64,000 nt of DNA. Origin: Bdellovibrio sp. UBA4095. GTDB taxonomy: Bacteria; Bdellovibrionota; Bdellovibrionia; Bdellovibrionales; Bdellovibrionaceae. Shown piece after piece: positions 26,445 to 34,766 of this stretch. Location of the stretch: contig DFXZ01000003.1 in assembly GCA_002381805.1 (NCBI GenBank), positions 1-64,000 on the forward strand. Direction: 5' to 3'. Numbering within the stretch: position 1 is the stretch's first letter; each line of letters begins with the position of its first letter. The position numbers were made by a program, and so were the translations under genes. The notes below the pieces were generated by a model. It did no database searches. It was given only the letters and a program-made list of their open reading frames with translations, and was not told where the DNA came from.

Positions 26445-27233
26445 TTAATTCATTGATTTTGCTTGATCTAAAACGAGTATTTTTAAATTGAAAGGCCCCT
26501 TGATCTCCGAAAACTCGGGCACCTTTTTTAGCTTTTCACGAAATCTGTCAGCGGTACTCAAGGCACCACTTGAAAGACCTTTCTTCACTGCCGTATCAAC
26601 TGACGAATCTTCCACAACCTGCCCGAAGACGTTTGTTCTCCTTGGTACGAGGCCATCAAAGTACCCTGCTGCGAAGCTTGCAATAAAGTCGCCGGTGAAA
26701 TACTCCACTTCACGAGAGTGATAATCACCGTTAATTCCGGGTTGCCCATTACTCGCAACACCCACGCCTTTTACTGAAAAAATGCGATCACCCAGGACGA
26801 CCTTGTTGAAATTGATAAATATTCTTCGACTATTTGGTTCCAAATAGGACTCACCAATAAACTTAAGCCCCCGGACAGATCCTGACTGGCCCAGCGCAAC
26901 CACTGGAGCCCTTTCATCTGGAAACGCGATCACTGAGTGATCTACATAAAGGTCAAAACTATCACCAACCTTCATCCCCCTAAAGACTTCAATCGATCCT
27001 TTAGCTGGAACAACCAGTTCCGATACAGTTGACTGCCTTCCGAAACCAGCTTGGTATTCTAACGGAAGATTGCCATTCGCAGATTGAGGTTTATGACGCA
27101 AAATTTCGACTTTTCTTGGTAGTTTCACTAATTCTTTCTGTGGTTTACTCTCTTCTACCCTAGGAGCTACGAAAACCTCTTCACCTGGAAGTTCTGCTGC
27201 AAATACAGAGGCTATTAGAAATAAGATGATCAC
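26445..27233 (-). CDS. traB: VirB10/TraB-like conjugation protein, shortened
   Basis: A 262-residue periplasmic protein. After a short hydrophobic start (MIILFLIASVFAAE) comes a linker and then the beta-barrel core typical of the TraB/TrbI/VirB10 C-terminal domain: 'VPAKGSIEVFRGMKVGDSFDLYV', 'FINFNKVVLGDRIFSVKGVGVASNGQPGINGDY' and an alpha segment 'GDFIASFAAGYFDGL'. This protein links inner and outer membrane parts of a type IV secretion system. It is only about 60% of the usual length and lacks the cytoplasmic and transmembrane N-terminus, so the start looks like a cleavable signal instead. It overlaps the TraK-like gene by four bases. Confidence 0.75.
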   Translation of the reverse strand: MIILFLIASVFAAELPGEEVFVAPRVEESKPQKELVKLPRKVEILRHKPQSANGNLPLEYQAGFGRQSTVSELVVPAKGSIEVFRGMKVGDSFDLYVDHSVIAFPDERAPVVALGQSGSVRGLKFIGESYLEPNSRRIFINFNKVVLGDRIFSVKGVGVASNGQPGINGDYHSREVEYFTGDFIASFAAGYFDGLVPRRTNVFGQVVEDSSVDTAVKKGLSSGALSTADRFREKLKKVPEFSEIKGPFNLKILVLDQAKSMN

Positions 27234-27706
27234 TTAGAACCCCCTTTTTCTATAAGGACAGGACTCTTCAAAACAAGACGTCCTTTTACTTCATCATTTT
27301 TCGATACATCCGTTGACTTAAGATCCCTCATTGAGGGCCGCCCAAAAGTATTTCGGATTTCGACAAGGTCTTGATGTTGACTCTTTGAAGGAATCACATC
27401 GAACACAAAAACGTTTCTTTCCGGCTCACACTTAGCAATCATATTTGTTGGAAGTGAGGAATTGAGTTTTAAATTCAAAAAGAGCGTCCTCTTATCACTT
27501 GGTGAAATTTGGGCTTTTAGATCTTCACCACGCCCCACAAAAACCTCCACGAGAGCACACGGGAAAAGCACTAAAGACCCCAAACCAGGTGCAAGGTATA
27601 TTCGCATCACTTGGCCACGATCAAATCTCGTCGACTGGATGCGCTCTACTTGAGCCAGAGATGGAGAAACGAATAAAAAATTAATTACGAATAGGAGCTT
27701 CTTCAT
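27230..27706 (-). CDS. traK: TraK/VirB9-like conjugation protein
   Basis: A 158-residue exported protein (signal MKKLLFVINFLFVSPSLAQ). The mature N-terminus, 'RFDRGQVMRIYLAPGLGSLVLFPCALVEVFVG', has the layout of the TraK/VirB9 N-terminal domain, where an opening strand precedes a short barrel. Later strands (TLFLNLKL, NVFVFDVIP) fit. Such proteins form the outer-membrane core ring with VirB7 and VirB10. It overlaps the TraB-like gene by four bases and the TraE-like gene by 26, so it is within a tightly packed operon. It is shorter than TraK of F (about 240), lacking most of the C-terminal domain. Confidence 0.65.
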   Translation of the reverse strand: MKKLLFVINFLFVSPSLAQVERIQSTRFDRGQVMRIYLAPGLGSLVLFPCALVEVFVGRGEDLKAQISPSDKRTLFLNLKLNSSLPTNMIAKCEPERNVFVFDVIPSKSQHQDLVEIRNTFGRPSMRDLKSTDVSKNDEVKGRLVLKSPVLIEKGGSK

Positions 27707-28247
27707 AAGAATCTACCTCCAGCCCATACGGGTTATCTTGAGTTCTAGGCACGACCTTCAGTTTTATCGAGACTCCAATGCGATGATCTTGCTCGTTCAT
27801 ACGCGAACGTTCTTTGACTAAAACCAGCCCATGATAGACACCTAATTCATCAAAAGTGATTTTCTGAACCTGCCCGGAAATTTGAATGGCGTCCCTCTCA
27901 ACTTTCTTCTTAAGATCGAGGATCTCAGATCTTTTACTTTTCCAAAGATCATCACTCATCATCGTGGTTGTTAAACCGATGCGCTTAATGAAATTCTCGG
28001 AATCAAAATTGTAGACGTTAAAAAGAAACTTCTGAATAAACGCCACCGCCTCAGTTTTGTAGATGGGGTCAGCCTGATCTGTGACAATTCGAGTTCCGTT
28101 AGAATCAATCCCTATAATCAGGGGACGACTTGACTTCGCATGCACCCTTAAATTCACGACAACCGAGACCAAACACAAAACGGCTGTCGCAATAAAAAGA
28201 ATAAACTGGGAATTACGCTTGAAGATTTCGCGACTGTGTATTTTCAT
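27681..28247 (-). CDS. traE: TraE/VirB8-like conjugation protein
   Basis: A 188-residue inner-membrane protein. An N-terminal cytoplasmic stretch is followed by one transmembrane segment (QFILFIATAVLCLVSVVVNL, about 14-33) and a periplasmic domain with the alternating pattern of TraE/VirB8: 'EAVAFIQKFLFNVYNFDSENF', 'SDDLWKSKRSEILDLKKKVERD', then strands 'ISGQVQKITFDELGVYHGLVLVKE' and 'GVSIKLKVVPRT'. VirB8 proteins nucleate the inner-membrane complex. Its 5' end overlaps the VirB6-like gene by about 35 bases. Assignment is by topology, size and position. Confidence 0.7.
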   Translation of the reverse strand: MKIHSREIFKRNSQFILFIATAVLCLVSVVVNLRVHAKSSRPLIIGIDSNGTRIVTDQADPIYKTEAVAFIQKFLFNVYNFDSENFIKRIGLTTTMMSDDLWKSKRSEILDLKKKVERDAIQISGQVQKITFDELGVYHGLVLVKERSRMNEQDHRIGVSIKLKVVPRTQDNPYGLEVDSYEEAPIRN

Positions 28248-29124
28248 TTTGTCTTAATCCTTTTCTCTCGTACTTAACGCGAGCTTTGGTAATGCGATCT
28301 GAAGAATGGCCATCATAGTTTCGTCCACTGGCGCGACTTGATTTGCTCGCACGGTTCTTTTCGCTAAAAACTGACTTCGTCGACCTAGCTGCGGACGACA
28401 TTCTAGACACCCCAGCCACTGCATTGGTTCCGGTCCACTTCGCTACTGAAACGGCACCGGTTGCGGCTTGGCTTACGGCTCTACCGGCTGGGCTTTTTAC
28501 TGCAAGACTGGCAAAGGTCACTGGCGCCAAGCCTTTAAAAAGTGTTATTAATAACTCAAGGCATTTTGCTCCGAAGGCATCTGTTTGGGAGTTCACAAGA
28601 CTTGCGTGAACTTGATCAAATCCATACCAAATGATGGGCCATGAACTTCCGACGATGAGTAAACCCATGAAGACTTCAAGGCCAAGTCCCACACCTAGAA
28701 GAGCACTCAATAAGAAGACAATCGGTGCCATAGAACACATCAGAAGCATAAAAAATACGTGAAGGTAATAAACCACCCAGTAAAGGCCCGCGAGAATGAC
28801 CTCAAGCACTCGGTCCACACTGAATGGTATCGAGCTGACATCCCAGCCCGGCATTGCTTCCGCGAAAGAGGTCATTGAATTGAATTTAGGCAAATAGGCC
28901 TCTGGAATAGAAAAAAGCAGTTCTACGATTAAAGGAAATGCCGCAACGAGAATAAAATAAAGGAGTGCCCCCTTTAACGCAGTAAATGCCTTTACTCCAT
29001 CACCCATCACATTCGAGAAAACCACTTTTCCCAAAAACAATGGCAAGATGAATACAGCCGTCGTTCCTGCGACAGATTCGAACACTTTGATACAAACATT
29101 ATGTAACTCACTAAAGTTTTCCAC
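28213..29124 (-). CDS. VirB6/TrbL-like polytopic conjugation protein
   Basis: About 303 residues. I prefer the GTG at 29124 (GAGG upstream, 14-base overlap with the previous gene) over a GTG at 29193 that would overlap by 82 bases. Five or six transmembrane segments are visible between residues 20 and 220 (for example 'TTAVFILPLFLGKVVF', 'GALLYFILVAAFPLIVELLF', 'VVYYLHVFFMLLMCSMAPIVFLLSALLGVGLG'). The C-terminus is a basic, Ser/Arg-rich tail. This topology and position match VirB6/TrbL, the inner-membrane channel component. Sequence conservation in this family is low, so the call rests on topology and neighbourhood. Confidence 0.7.
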   Translation of the reverse strand: MENFSELHNVCIKVFESVAGTTAVFILPLFLGKVVFSNVMGDGVKAFTALKGALLYFILVAAFPLIVELLFSIPEAYLPKFNSMTSFAEAMPGWDVSSIPFSVDRVLEVILAGLYWVVYYLHVFFMLLMCSMAPIVFLLSALLGVGLGLEVFMGLLIVGSSWPIIWYGFDQVHASLVNSQTDAFGAKCLELLITLFKGLAPVTFASLAVKSPAGRAVSQAATGAVSVAKWTGTNAVAGVSRMSSAARSTKSVFSEKNRASKSSRASGRNYDGHSSDRITKARVKYERKGLRQNENTQSRNLQA

Positions 29125-29671
29125 TGGTCGCCTCACTTTTTCTAATGCGACGTTGTCTTTCCGAAAACTCAGCCCACTGGCGAGAGTCTTCACTTTCTTT
29201 TTCTAACTCTCTAAGACGTGCATCTTCATTCTGTAAAATAAGAGTCTGCTGATTCTGCTGAACCTCATTCAGAGCCACATTCGTCTCAGTGGTATTAAGA
29301 GCAATAGCACCTTCATTTCCCAATATTGCAATACGCCCGATTAGGCGCTTAAAACGTCTAACGTAATCCGTGGTGCCGCGAATATTATTTTCCAAGCGAC
29401 GGGAAGACCAATCAGGGCCATTTAAGATAGACTTCGTGCTTCGACTAACATAACGAAGATTTGAAGATTCCTTACGGACCGCTTCGGACCTGCGTTGAAT
29501 GTCCTTCGCGCCATTTTGAATGCTTTCATCTGGTACAAGTTCTTCTGAAAGTTCAGATAAAGCATCGGCATAAGCCGCGACCTCAGTCGCTTTCTTAGCT
29601 TGCTCCCCGATAAAGTCCAAAAAGGCCAAGCTATTTGAACAAAAAAGAAAGACGATTATAAAGACAGGCAT
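29111..29671 (-). CDS. exported coiled-coil conjugation protein (VirB5/TrbJ position)
   Basis: A 186-residue protein with a signal peptide (MPVFIIVFLFCSNSLAF) and a mature part that is almost all charged alpha-helix ('EVQQNQQTLILQNEDARLRELEKESEDSRQWAEFSERQRR'). VirB5/TrbJ-type minor pilus proteins are exported helical bundles of similar size and sit near VirB4 and VirB6 genes, as here. Sequence alone does not prove the family. It overlaps the VirB4-like gene by 16 bases and the VirB6-like gene by about 14. Confidence 0.6.
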   Translation of the reverse strand: MPVFIIVFLFCSNSLAFLDFIGEQAKKATEVAAYADALSELSEELVPDESIQNGAKDIQRRSEAVRKESSNLRYVSRSTKSILNGPDWSSRRLENNIRGTTDYVRRFKRLIGRIAILGNEGAIALNTTETNVALNEVQQNQQTLILQNEDARLRELEKESEDSRQWAEFSERQRRIRKSEATSGKL

Positions 29672-31809
29672 CGGACAATCTCCTCAAGTCGTAGACTCGG
29701 ACAAGCCTTTCTTAGCTCTTGGTATTTACGACGATCTTCGTCTTTAGAAGTATAGGACCAATATTCCTCGGCACTGAGTCTGACTTTTACAACTCGCTCA
29801 CCGTGGCAGTCCTTAAATAGCGCTTCTGAAAACTCACCTTGCTGACGACGTAGGGACTTGATTTTTTCTACGCTCGCCGAATTTAGCTGAGTCCGACTAG
29901 TGAATGATTCTTCATCTCCATCTAATGAGAAGAATATCTTGTTTGGTGAATTATCTAGAATGCCCGTATCTCCATCCACCACAACGTGCGCAGACTTCTG
30001 AGCAACGGTAATAAATCCGTGCCCCTCCTTACGGACGTTGGCGATGGAGAGATTAAAGAAAGAAAAGCACTTTTTTATAAAAAAAGGAGTCTCGTCTGCG
30101 ATGAAGACAATTCTCTTTTTATGTTCATTGCTTTTAAGCATCTCCAAATTGAACTTTGCCATGACAGCGGCAAGTCCACCTTGAGCATAATCAGGATCTA
30201 GTGCCTGGCTGATTTTTGAAAAATTAAAGTACAAGAGCTTTGAATCATCCCAGGCTCTAGACATATCAGAAGTAATGGTTAAAAAAGCATTACCATAGAC
30301 TCCGTTTCCTACCCATCGACCGAAGAGCTCTTTTCGAGGTAGTTCTTGCATGCTAGACACAAAATTTTGAAGTGAAAAATCATTGCTCCTAGTTTCCGCA
30401 TAAAGAGCAATTGTTCTTTCGAGATCGGACTTCATTGTTTTGGATAGCTTAGATTCACCTTCTTCAAGAATGAGGACTTCCAAGAAGCCCGCCAGAATCT
30501 GAATAGCTTCTTTAGTTGGCCCCAACTCTTTGAGCACATCGAAGGGATTAAGTCCTGTGGGTTCATTTAGTAATAAGGTCTTTTCAACCCCGCCCAGCAT
30601 CTCGGTTTCGCGCGAGTGACTGCCGCCAACGTCTATTTTGATCACTTTGATACTAGGATCGAAAATCAGAGCCCGAGTAAGGGCATTCGTAAGGACTGAC
30701 TTCCCAGTCCCCGGTCTGCCGAAAATGCACCAAGAAAAAGACTCATAGCTAGAGTCAAAAACATCCAAGTATGTCAGTGATTCATCCTTCCGATGAAGTG
30801 CTAACGATCTTTTATTGATTCTTAATTTTGACAAAGAATCTCCTCGGCTGATCAGAGGCATATAAGCCACCAACACAGAGTCCTTTTCTAAAAGGCTGTA
30901 GTGAGGAATTGTTCCCGGATAGAAACTCTTAAAGCTTTCTAGAGCTCCCACGCTTTCGATATAGATTTCACCTAAAGGCTCAAGTCTTCGTTTAAGCTCT
31001 TCACGGTCTTCCCGCAATTCCCCTTCCGAACTCCGAGACACAAGGCACTGCCACTCAAATCTAAAGAGCTTAGAGCCATTAAGACTAATATCTTCTAAAT
31101 CTGATTGAGCTTCTTCGTACTTTCGAGTTTCTTGTAAATCGCCTCCGATAGCGTTTTGCTTCGATCTGCGGCGAAGAAAGGTCTCTGCCGTACTATGGGG
31201 AACAGTCTCGATCGTGCAGCAAATTGTGTAAGGCAAAGGCAAACTGTCTTTAATGTGTGACAAGGTACCAAGATCAACACCGAAAGCGGATTGTTTGGTC
31301 AGCCTCAAGACGCTGACTGCGTCTTTTCCAAGATCTAGTGTCTGGAAACTATGATCGACCTCATCTCCAAGTTGCGGCAATACAGCCTCAATGTCGCCTT
31401 GAGAAAGGGGACGCACTTGCACTCCGTGAGACTTTAAAAGCTGGAAGTCAGTCATCACTGAGGACTCGGCTCGATCTTTTTTCTTAAAGAGCAATGAAAG
31501 ATCTGTCTTTGCTGGCTTTTCTAGAAATATATAGGCACGGTTTTTTATAAATCCGATAGCCTTAAGGGCTTCAGAACGAGAATGACTCGTGTCTGAATCA
31601 ATTGCATAATCAGACTTAAGATAGACTCTCAGAATCCGTCCCTCTGGTAAATCACGCAAAACACTTTGGAGCATGGCCTCTGCCTTTTCTAGCCCGTAAA
31701 TCTCTTCGTCAAAAAGATCGACTTCAAAACCAGCAATCAATGCGCCGTTATCCAAGGTATGAATCGCCAAATCTTTAAAGTGGCTTGTCTCTACGATTTT
31801 TTGAAACAT
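29656..31809 (-). CDS. traC: VirB4/TraC-type conjugation ATPase
   Basis: About 717 residues from the ATG at 31809, preferred because GGAG lies 8 bases upstream. The Walker A motif GRPGTGKS is at 364-371 and a Walker B strand RIVFIADE is near 560. A motif with 'VRKEGHGFITVAQKSA' follows, as in TraC/VirB4. The N-terminal 300 residues form the TraC-like domain that contacts the inner-membrane complex. The protein powers pilus assembly and substrate transfer. Length is in the family range (750-850) but at its short end. It overlaps the VirB3-like gene by 35 bases. This is the most certain T4SS component in the window. Confidence 0.9.
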   Translation of the reverse strand: MFQKIVETSHFKDLAIHTLDNGALIAGFEVDLFDEEIYGLEKAEAMLQSVLRDLPEGRILRVYLKSDYAIDSDTSHSRSEALKAIGFIKNRAYIFLEKPAKTDLSLLFKKKDRAESSVMTDFQLLKSHGVQVRPLSQGDIEAVLPQLGDEVDHSFQTLDLGKDAVSVLRLTKQSAFGVDLGTLSHIKDSLPLPYTICCTIETVPHSTAETFLRRRSKQNAIGGDLQETRKYEEAQSDLEDISLNGSKLFRFEWQCLVSRSSEGELREDREELKRRLEPLGEIYIESVGALESFKSFYPGTIPHYSLLEKDSVLVAYMPLISRGDSLSKLRINKRSLALHRKDESLTYLDVFDSSYESFSWCIFGRPGTGKSVLTNALTRALIFDPSIKVIKIDVGGSHSRETEMLGGVEKTLLLNEPTGLNPFDVLKELGPTKEAIQILAGFLEVLILEEGESKLSKTMKSDLERTIALYAETRSNDFSLQNFVSSMQELPRKELFGRWVGNGVYGNAFLTITSDMSRAWDDSKLLYFNFSKISQALDPDYAQGGLAAVMAKFNLEMLKSNEHKKRIVFIADETPFFIKKCFSFFNLSIANVRKEGHGFITVAQKSAHVVVDGDTGILDNSPNKIFFSLDGDEESFTSRTQLNSASVEKIKSLRRQQGEFSEALFKDCHGERVVKVRLSAEEYWSYTSKDEDRRKYQELRKACPSLRLEEIVRCLSL

Positions 31810-32065
31810 GAGTGACTCCATTTTTAAGAAGATACTTAAGTGAATCGCGTAAAATTTTGCGACGATATCTAAGACGAATTGGTATCAACATCACTAGGAC
31901 CGAGATCGTGAACATCAGTGCCCAGAGCATAGATTTCACACCAATTATTTTACTAAGCAGCAACAACCCTAAAAGGAGGATTCCTGCGCCTGTAATGTCG
32001 TTATAGGAAAGACCCAGAAAGTAAGACTCATCGTTTAGAACTCTAGAGGTTTTTCGTTCTTTCAT
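31775..32065 (-). CDS. traL: VirB3/TraL-like conjugation protein
   Basis: A 96-residue inner-membrane protein with two adjacent hydrophobic segments ('GAGILLLGLLLLSKIIG' and 'MLWALMFTISVLVMLIPI', about 27-62) and a basic C-terminal tail. TraL/VirB3 proteins have this size and topology and always sit between the pilin gene and the VirB4 gene, as here. The N-terminal 'SRVLNDESYFLGLSYNDI' fits the TraL pattern. It overlaps the pilin gene by four bases (ATGA). Confidence 0.75.
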   Translation of the reverse strand: MKERKTSRVLNDESYFLGLSYNDITGAGILLLGLLLLSKIIGVKSMLWALMFTISVLVMLIPIRLRYRRKILRDSLKYLLKNGVTHVSKNRRDKPL

Positions 32066-32349
32066 CGAAAGACCTCTTTAAGCATATCGATAACAGCTGG
32101 CCCACCGAAGGTGGCCGCGGCGCCGATCACTCCGCTCATTAAGACCATCCGGCCAAGATTGGCCATTCCGATCGACATCGCTATGCCACCTAAGACAATC
32201 CCGATGACTGCTGTCACCTGCCCCACCGAAATAACAATGCTTTGTCCTCGTTGTGCGGCTTCTTCCAGTCGTGATGCCAGTGCTGGGTGACTCAATAAAA
32301 TGATGAGTCCCGAACAGGCAAAATAATAAACATACTTAAGACGCTTCAT
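32062..32349 (-). CDS. VirB2/TraA-like pilin
   Basis: A 95-residue protein with a signal peptide ending ALA (about residue 25), then a short charged helix (SRLEEAAQRGQSIV) and two hydrophobic helices ('AVIGIVLGGIAMSIGMANLG', 'MVLMSGVIGAAATFGGPAVIDML'). This is the topology of VirB2/TrbC pilins, which polymerise into the conjugative pilus. It is followed with a four-base overlap by the VirB3-like gene, the usual order. Conservation in this family is low; position and topology make the call. Confidence 0.75.
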   Translation of the reverse strand: MKRLKYVYYFACSGLIILLSHPALASRLEEAAQRGQSIVISVGQVTAVIGIVLGGIAMSIGMANLGRMVLMSGVIGAAATFGGPAVIDMLKEVFR

Positions 32350-32358
32350 AGATACTCC

Positions 32359-32865
32359 TTACTTGCTCACTGGCGGGACGATCTCGAACATCTCCACTTG
32401 TCGATACCAGGTATTGGCTTGATTCGGGTCCTGCACCCATTGATCAAGCTTGTATCGCTTCCACTCTCCGGGTTCGATCAATCCCGACACTTCTTTAGGT
32501 ATCGGTGACGAAAACAAAGAATTTCCTTGTTGAACGAGCTGCGGTTGCATCTGCTTGTGAAAGTGATCGAGTTTTGTTTTTAAACTCTGATTTTCATTTC
32601 GAAGCTCATCGTCCTTCGACACATTTATATAGGCGCTTGCCGCTCCCGCCATCGCCGCCCCGATACCCGCGTACATCGTTGAATAGGTCATTCTGTATTC
32701 ACTCTTAGTTTGTCCGATAAGCGCTCCCGCCGCGGCCCCAATAGCCATATCTCGTAACACTTTATCTCTTGTCGAAGTGGCACACCCGACGGTCATAGTC
32801 AGAGCGGAGAGCCAGAGGCCCACCACTGCAACTAACTTAAAAAGCGCCATTATTTTACTAGGCAT
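32359..32865 (-). CDS. glycine-zipper lipoprotein of the transfer operon
   Basis: About 168 residues from the ATG at 32865, chosen for AAGGAGAAGG directly upstream; the longer frame upstream is an Arg-rich shadow of the next gene. The lipobox is TVGC (Cys about 28). A glycine-zipper stretch follows ('DMAIGAAAGALIGQ', 'YAGIGAAMAGAASAYI'), then a coiled coil and a C-terminal part with 'PGEWKRYKLDQWVQDPNQANTWYRQVEMFEI'. A lipoprotein next to the pilin gene would suit the VirB7/TraV role in the outer core, but the sequence does not show TraV motifs. It overlaps the collagen-like gene by 16 bases. Confidence 0.65.
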   Translation of the reverse strand: MPSKIMALFKLVAVVGLWLSALTMTVGCATSTRDKVLRDMAIGAAAGALIGQTKSEYRMTYSTMYAGIGAAMAGAASAYINVSKDDELRNENQSLKTKLDHFHKQMQPQLVQQGNSLFSSPIPKEVSGLIEPGEWKRYKLDQWVQDPNQANTWYRQVEMFEIVPPVSK

Positions 32866-34037
32866 TTTCCTTCTCCTTGGCCGATGGAGATACAAAGAGG
32901 ATCGACATTTCCATCGAGTGCTTTTGCACCGTCGATGCCTTTGTCGCCTTGCTTGCCTTCGGGACCAGAGCTTGAGCCGGAACATTCAGAAGATGTGGAA
33001 TCACCACCTGGGCCTCCGATTCCGCCAAGTTGACCTGCTCCACCCTTTCCAGGAATGCCAGCTAGCCCCACTGTCTGAAATGGCTCTACAACGAACTCTG
33101 TTTTTTCTTGGATTTCGACAAGGAGAGATCCTGAGTTCCCACCGCGACCGGCTCTGGTGCCATCTCTGCCTTTGGCTCCATTGGCGCCGGCACCACCGTT
33201 ATCAGGATTACGCGTACACCAACACTTCAGAGGACCACCGATACCAATTCCACCAACACTGGCCCTAGCGCATTCGTGGGCTCCATTGCGGCCACCGCCT
33301 CCGCTGGCTGCGCGAATATCCCAAGGCTTACCATCGAATCCGTCGCCACCGTTTTGGCCGCGCAAGTTGACACGCAGATGGCCGACAGCGACCTTCGCAC
33401 GTATCTCGACCGAGCCGCCAGAGGCACCGTCAGTTTCTAAGGGCGCTTTTGCCCCCGGCAGAAAGGAATAGATTTCAACATTGTCCGAGAAGATCTTGTC
33501 TGCTTTGATCGCGAGCTTAAAGCCATTCGTTTGAATTTTGGCTTGATTAGCCAGAAAGACTCGAGCGGCTTCAATATTCAGATCTTGCTTTAAATCCGTT
33601 GATGCCTCGATAGAATAATCCCGAGGAGTCAATCCCGAGAACTCGCCGATCAATACTGGCTTGTCGCCATCATAAGAAAAGACTCTGAAGTTGAACTTAG
33701 AATTGTCCTTAATTGGATGAGCGTACTGACGAACAGAATCTGTTTCAAAAATTCGTTTTTCTGAGTCTTCGATGACAACCTTAGTAACTTCAGCGGGCCA
33801 AGACACCAGAATCTGGTACTGATGAGGAATATCTAATTCTAGAAGACTGAACTTGGCGTCCCCACTTGTTTGGACTTTGTTAACCTTATCGGTGATTGGT
33901 GGAATTTCATTTTTAGCAGCTTCTTTTTGAATATCTCCGCAGCCAACCTGGCTAGCGATAATAGTGGCTGCTAGAATTTTAAGACCTGCGGTTTTAGTTT
34001 TGGGCAAAGCGCGGCCCTTGGCGAATGCAAATAGCAT
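32850..34037 (-). CDS. collagen-like Gly-rich lipoprotein, first gene of the transfer operon
   Basis: A 395-residue protein. The lipobox IIASQVGC (Cys about 33) follows a basic N-terminus. Residues about 50-210 look like beta-rich domain material. From about 215 to 380 the sequence is dominated by Gly-rich collagen-like and glycine-loop repeats ('GGAGANGAKGRDGTRAGRGGNSG', 'GIPGKGGAGQLGGIGGPGG', 'PEGKQGDKGIDGAKALDG'). An excellent site GAGGAGGGG precedes the ATG. Its placement at the head of the operon suggests a surface role in mating-pair or cell contact. That is inference: collagen-like lipoproteins also occur on chromosomes of these bacteria unrelated to transfer. Confidence 0.7.
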   Translation of the reverse strand: MLFAFAKGRALPKTKTAGLKILAATIIASQVGCGDIQKEAAKNEIPPITDKVNKVQTSGDAKFSLLELDIPHQYQILVSWPAEVTKVVIEDSEKRIFETDSVRQYAHPIKDNSKFNFRVFSYDGDKPVLIGEFSGLTPRDYSIEASTDLKQDLNIEAARVFLANQAKIQTNGFKLAIKADKIFSDNVEIYSFLPGAKAPLETDGASGGSVEIRAKVAVGHLRVNLRGQNGGDGFDGKPWDIRAASGGGGRNGAHECARASVGGIGIGGPLKCWCTRNPDNGGAGANGAKGRDGTRAGRGGNSGSLLVEIQEKTEFVVEPFQTVGLAGIPGKGGAGQLGGIGGPGGDSTSSECSGSSSGPEGKQGDKGIDGAKALDGNVDPLCISIGQGEGKCLVK

Positions 34038-34361
34038 CGTCCCCTCCTCGTAATGGGTGTTTGTAGTTTTTTACGACCCCACCCCTTGAAGGGAGACTGC
34101 AAAGCGTGCTAAGAACCGTCTTAGCCATTCACGTGGCGCCTTGCCTGTCCTTGTCTTCCATTGCCGTGGAATCCTTCAAGGATGGGCTTTTTGTTTTCTG
34201 GCGTCTGAAATACCTAGCGTCAAAATCTTTGTAAATCTATTTTTCAAAATAATTACATATATTTACGCTATACGTATTCATAAAAATCTATGTTTGCTTA
34301 TAGAATTCTATGTTTTTAACTTGAAACTTATGTGCTTAAAAAGTAATCAAACGAACAAATT
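34038..34361. other. divergent control region of the transfer operon and regulator
   Basis: This 324-base gap separates the leftward transfer operon from the rightward regulator genes. It is AT-rich from about 34190 on and contains two copies of TCTATGTTT 20 bases apart. It should hold both promoters; I cannot place their boxes with confidence. Confidence 0.5.
34287..34315 (+). promoter_or_regulatory. two direct repeats, candidate operator
   Basis: TCTATGTTT occurs at 34287-34295 and again at 34307-34315, exactly 20 bases (two helical turns) apart, 50 bases before the HTH regulator gene. Spacing on one DNA face fits a dimer or pair of dimers. Binding by the neighbouring regulator is a guess. 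Confidence 0.4.
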
Positions 34362-34754
34362 ATGAGAAAAACGCTCAGCCTTGCAGAAAAGATCGCCCTG
34401 CTGGCAAAGCACTCTGGCGTAAGCCAAGCTGCAATTGCCGATGAAGTAGGAGTTCCCGCAAGCCACGTGAATCACTTTTTCCGTGGCAAGGGCGACGTGC
34501 GCTCTGAACTCTTCATCGAAATCTTGAAAACTCTGAATATCGATATTGAAGCAATCATTAACAAAGAAGTTGCTCGACTCAACAATTTGGATCTTGAAGA
34601 AAAGAAGAGCGCGGGAGACACCTTCGAGAGATTGGTTAAATCTTTCGATAAGACTGAGCGCGAAGCCATCGTTGAATATATAGATGGTTTCGCAGTTGCT
34701 CACCTTGGTTCAAAGGCCAAGAAGCAAACTAAAATTTTGAAAGAGTTAATTTAA
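34362..34754 (+). CDS. XRE-like helix-turn-helix regulator
   Basis: A 130-residue protein. The N-terminal 60 residues form a lambda-repressor-like HTH ('EKIALLAKHSGVSQAAIADEVGVPASHVNHFFRGKGDV'), with the recognition helix at about 28-37. The rest is charged helix, probably for dimerisation. Its place opposite the transfer operon across a 324-base control region suggests that it represses or activates transfer genes. The next gene starts 12 bases downstream, so the three genes to 35584 likely form one transcript. Confidence 0.75.
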   Translation: MRKTLSLAEKIALLAKHSGVSQAAIADEVGVPASHVNHFFRGKGDVRSELFIEILKTLNIDIEAIINKEVARLNNLDLEEKKSAGDTFERLVKSFDKTEREAIVEYIDGFAVAHLGSKAKKQTKILKELI

Positions 34755-34766
34755 CTGGGGGATACT

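Noticed and set aside
28213..29193. Longer start of the VirB6-like gene
   Set aside because: It would overlap the previous gene by 82 bases without a ribosome site; the GTG at 29124 has GAGG upstream.
32866..32985. N-terminal extension of the glycine-zipper lipoprotein gene
   Set aside because: Arg-rich and inside the collagen-like gene in another frame; a strong ribosome site and lipobox place the start at 32865.
34134..34200. Possible terminator or small RNA in the transfer control region (T-rich after ATCCTTCAAGGAT)
   Set aside because: The palindrome leaves a one-base loop and cannot fold as a normal hairpin.
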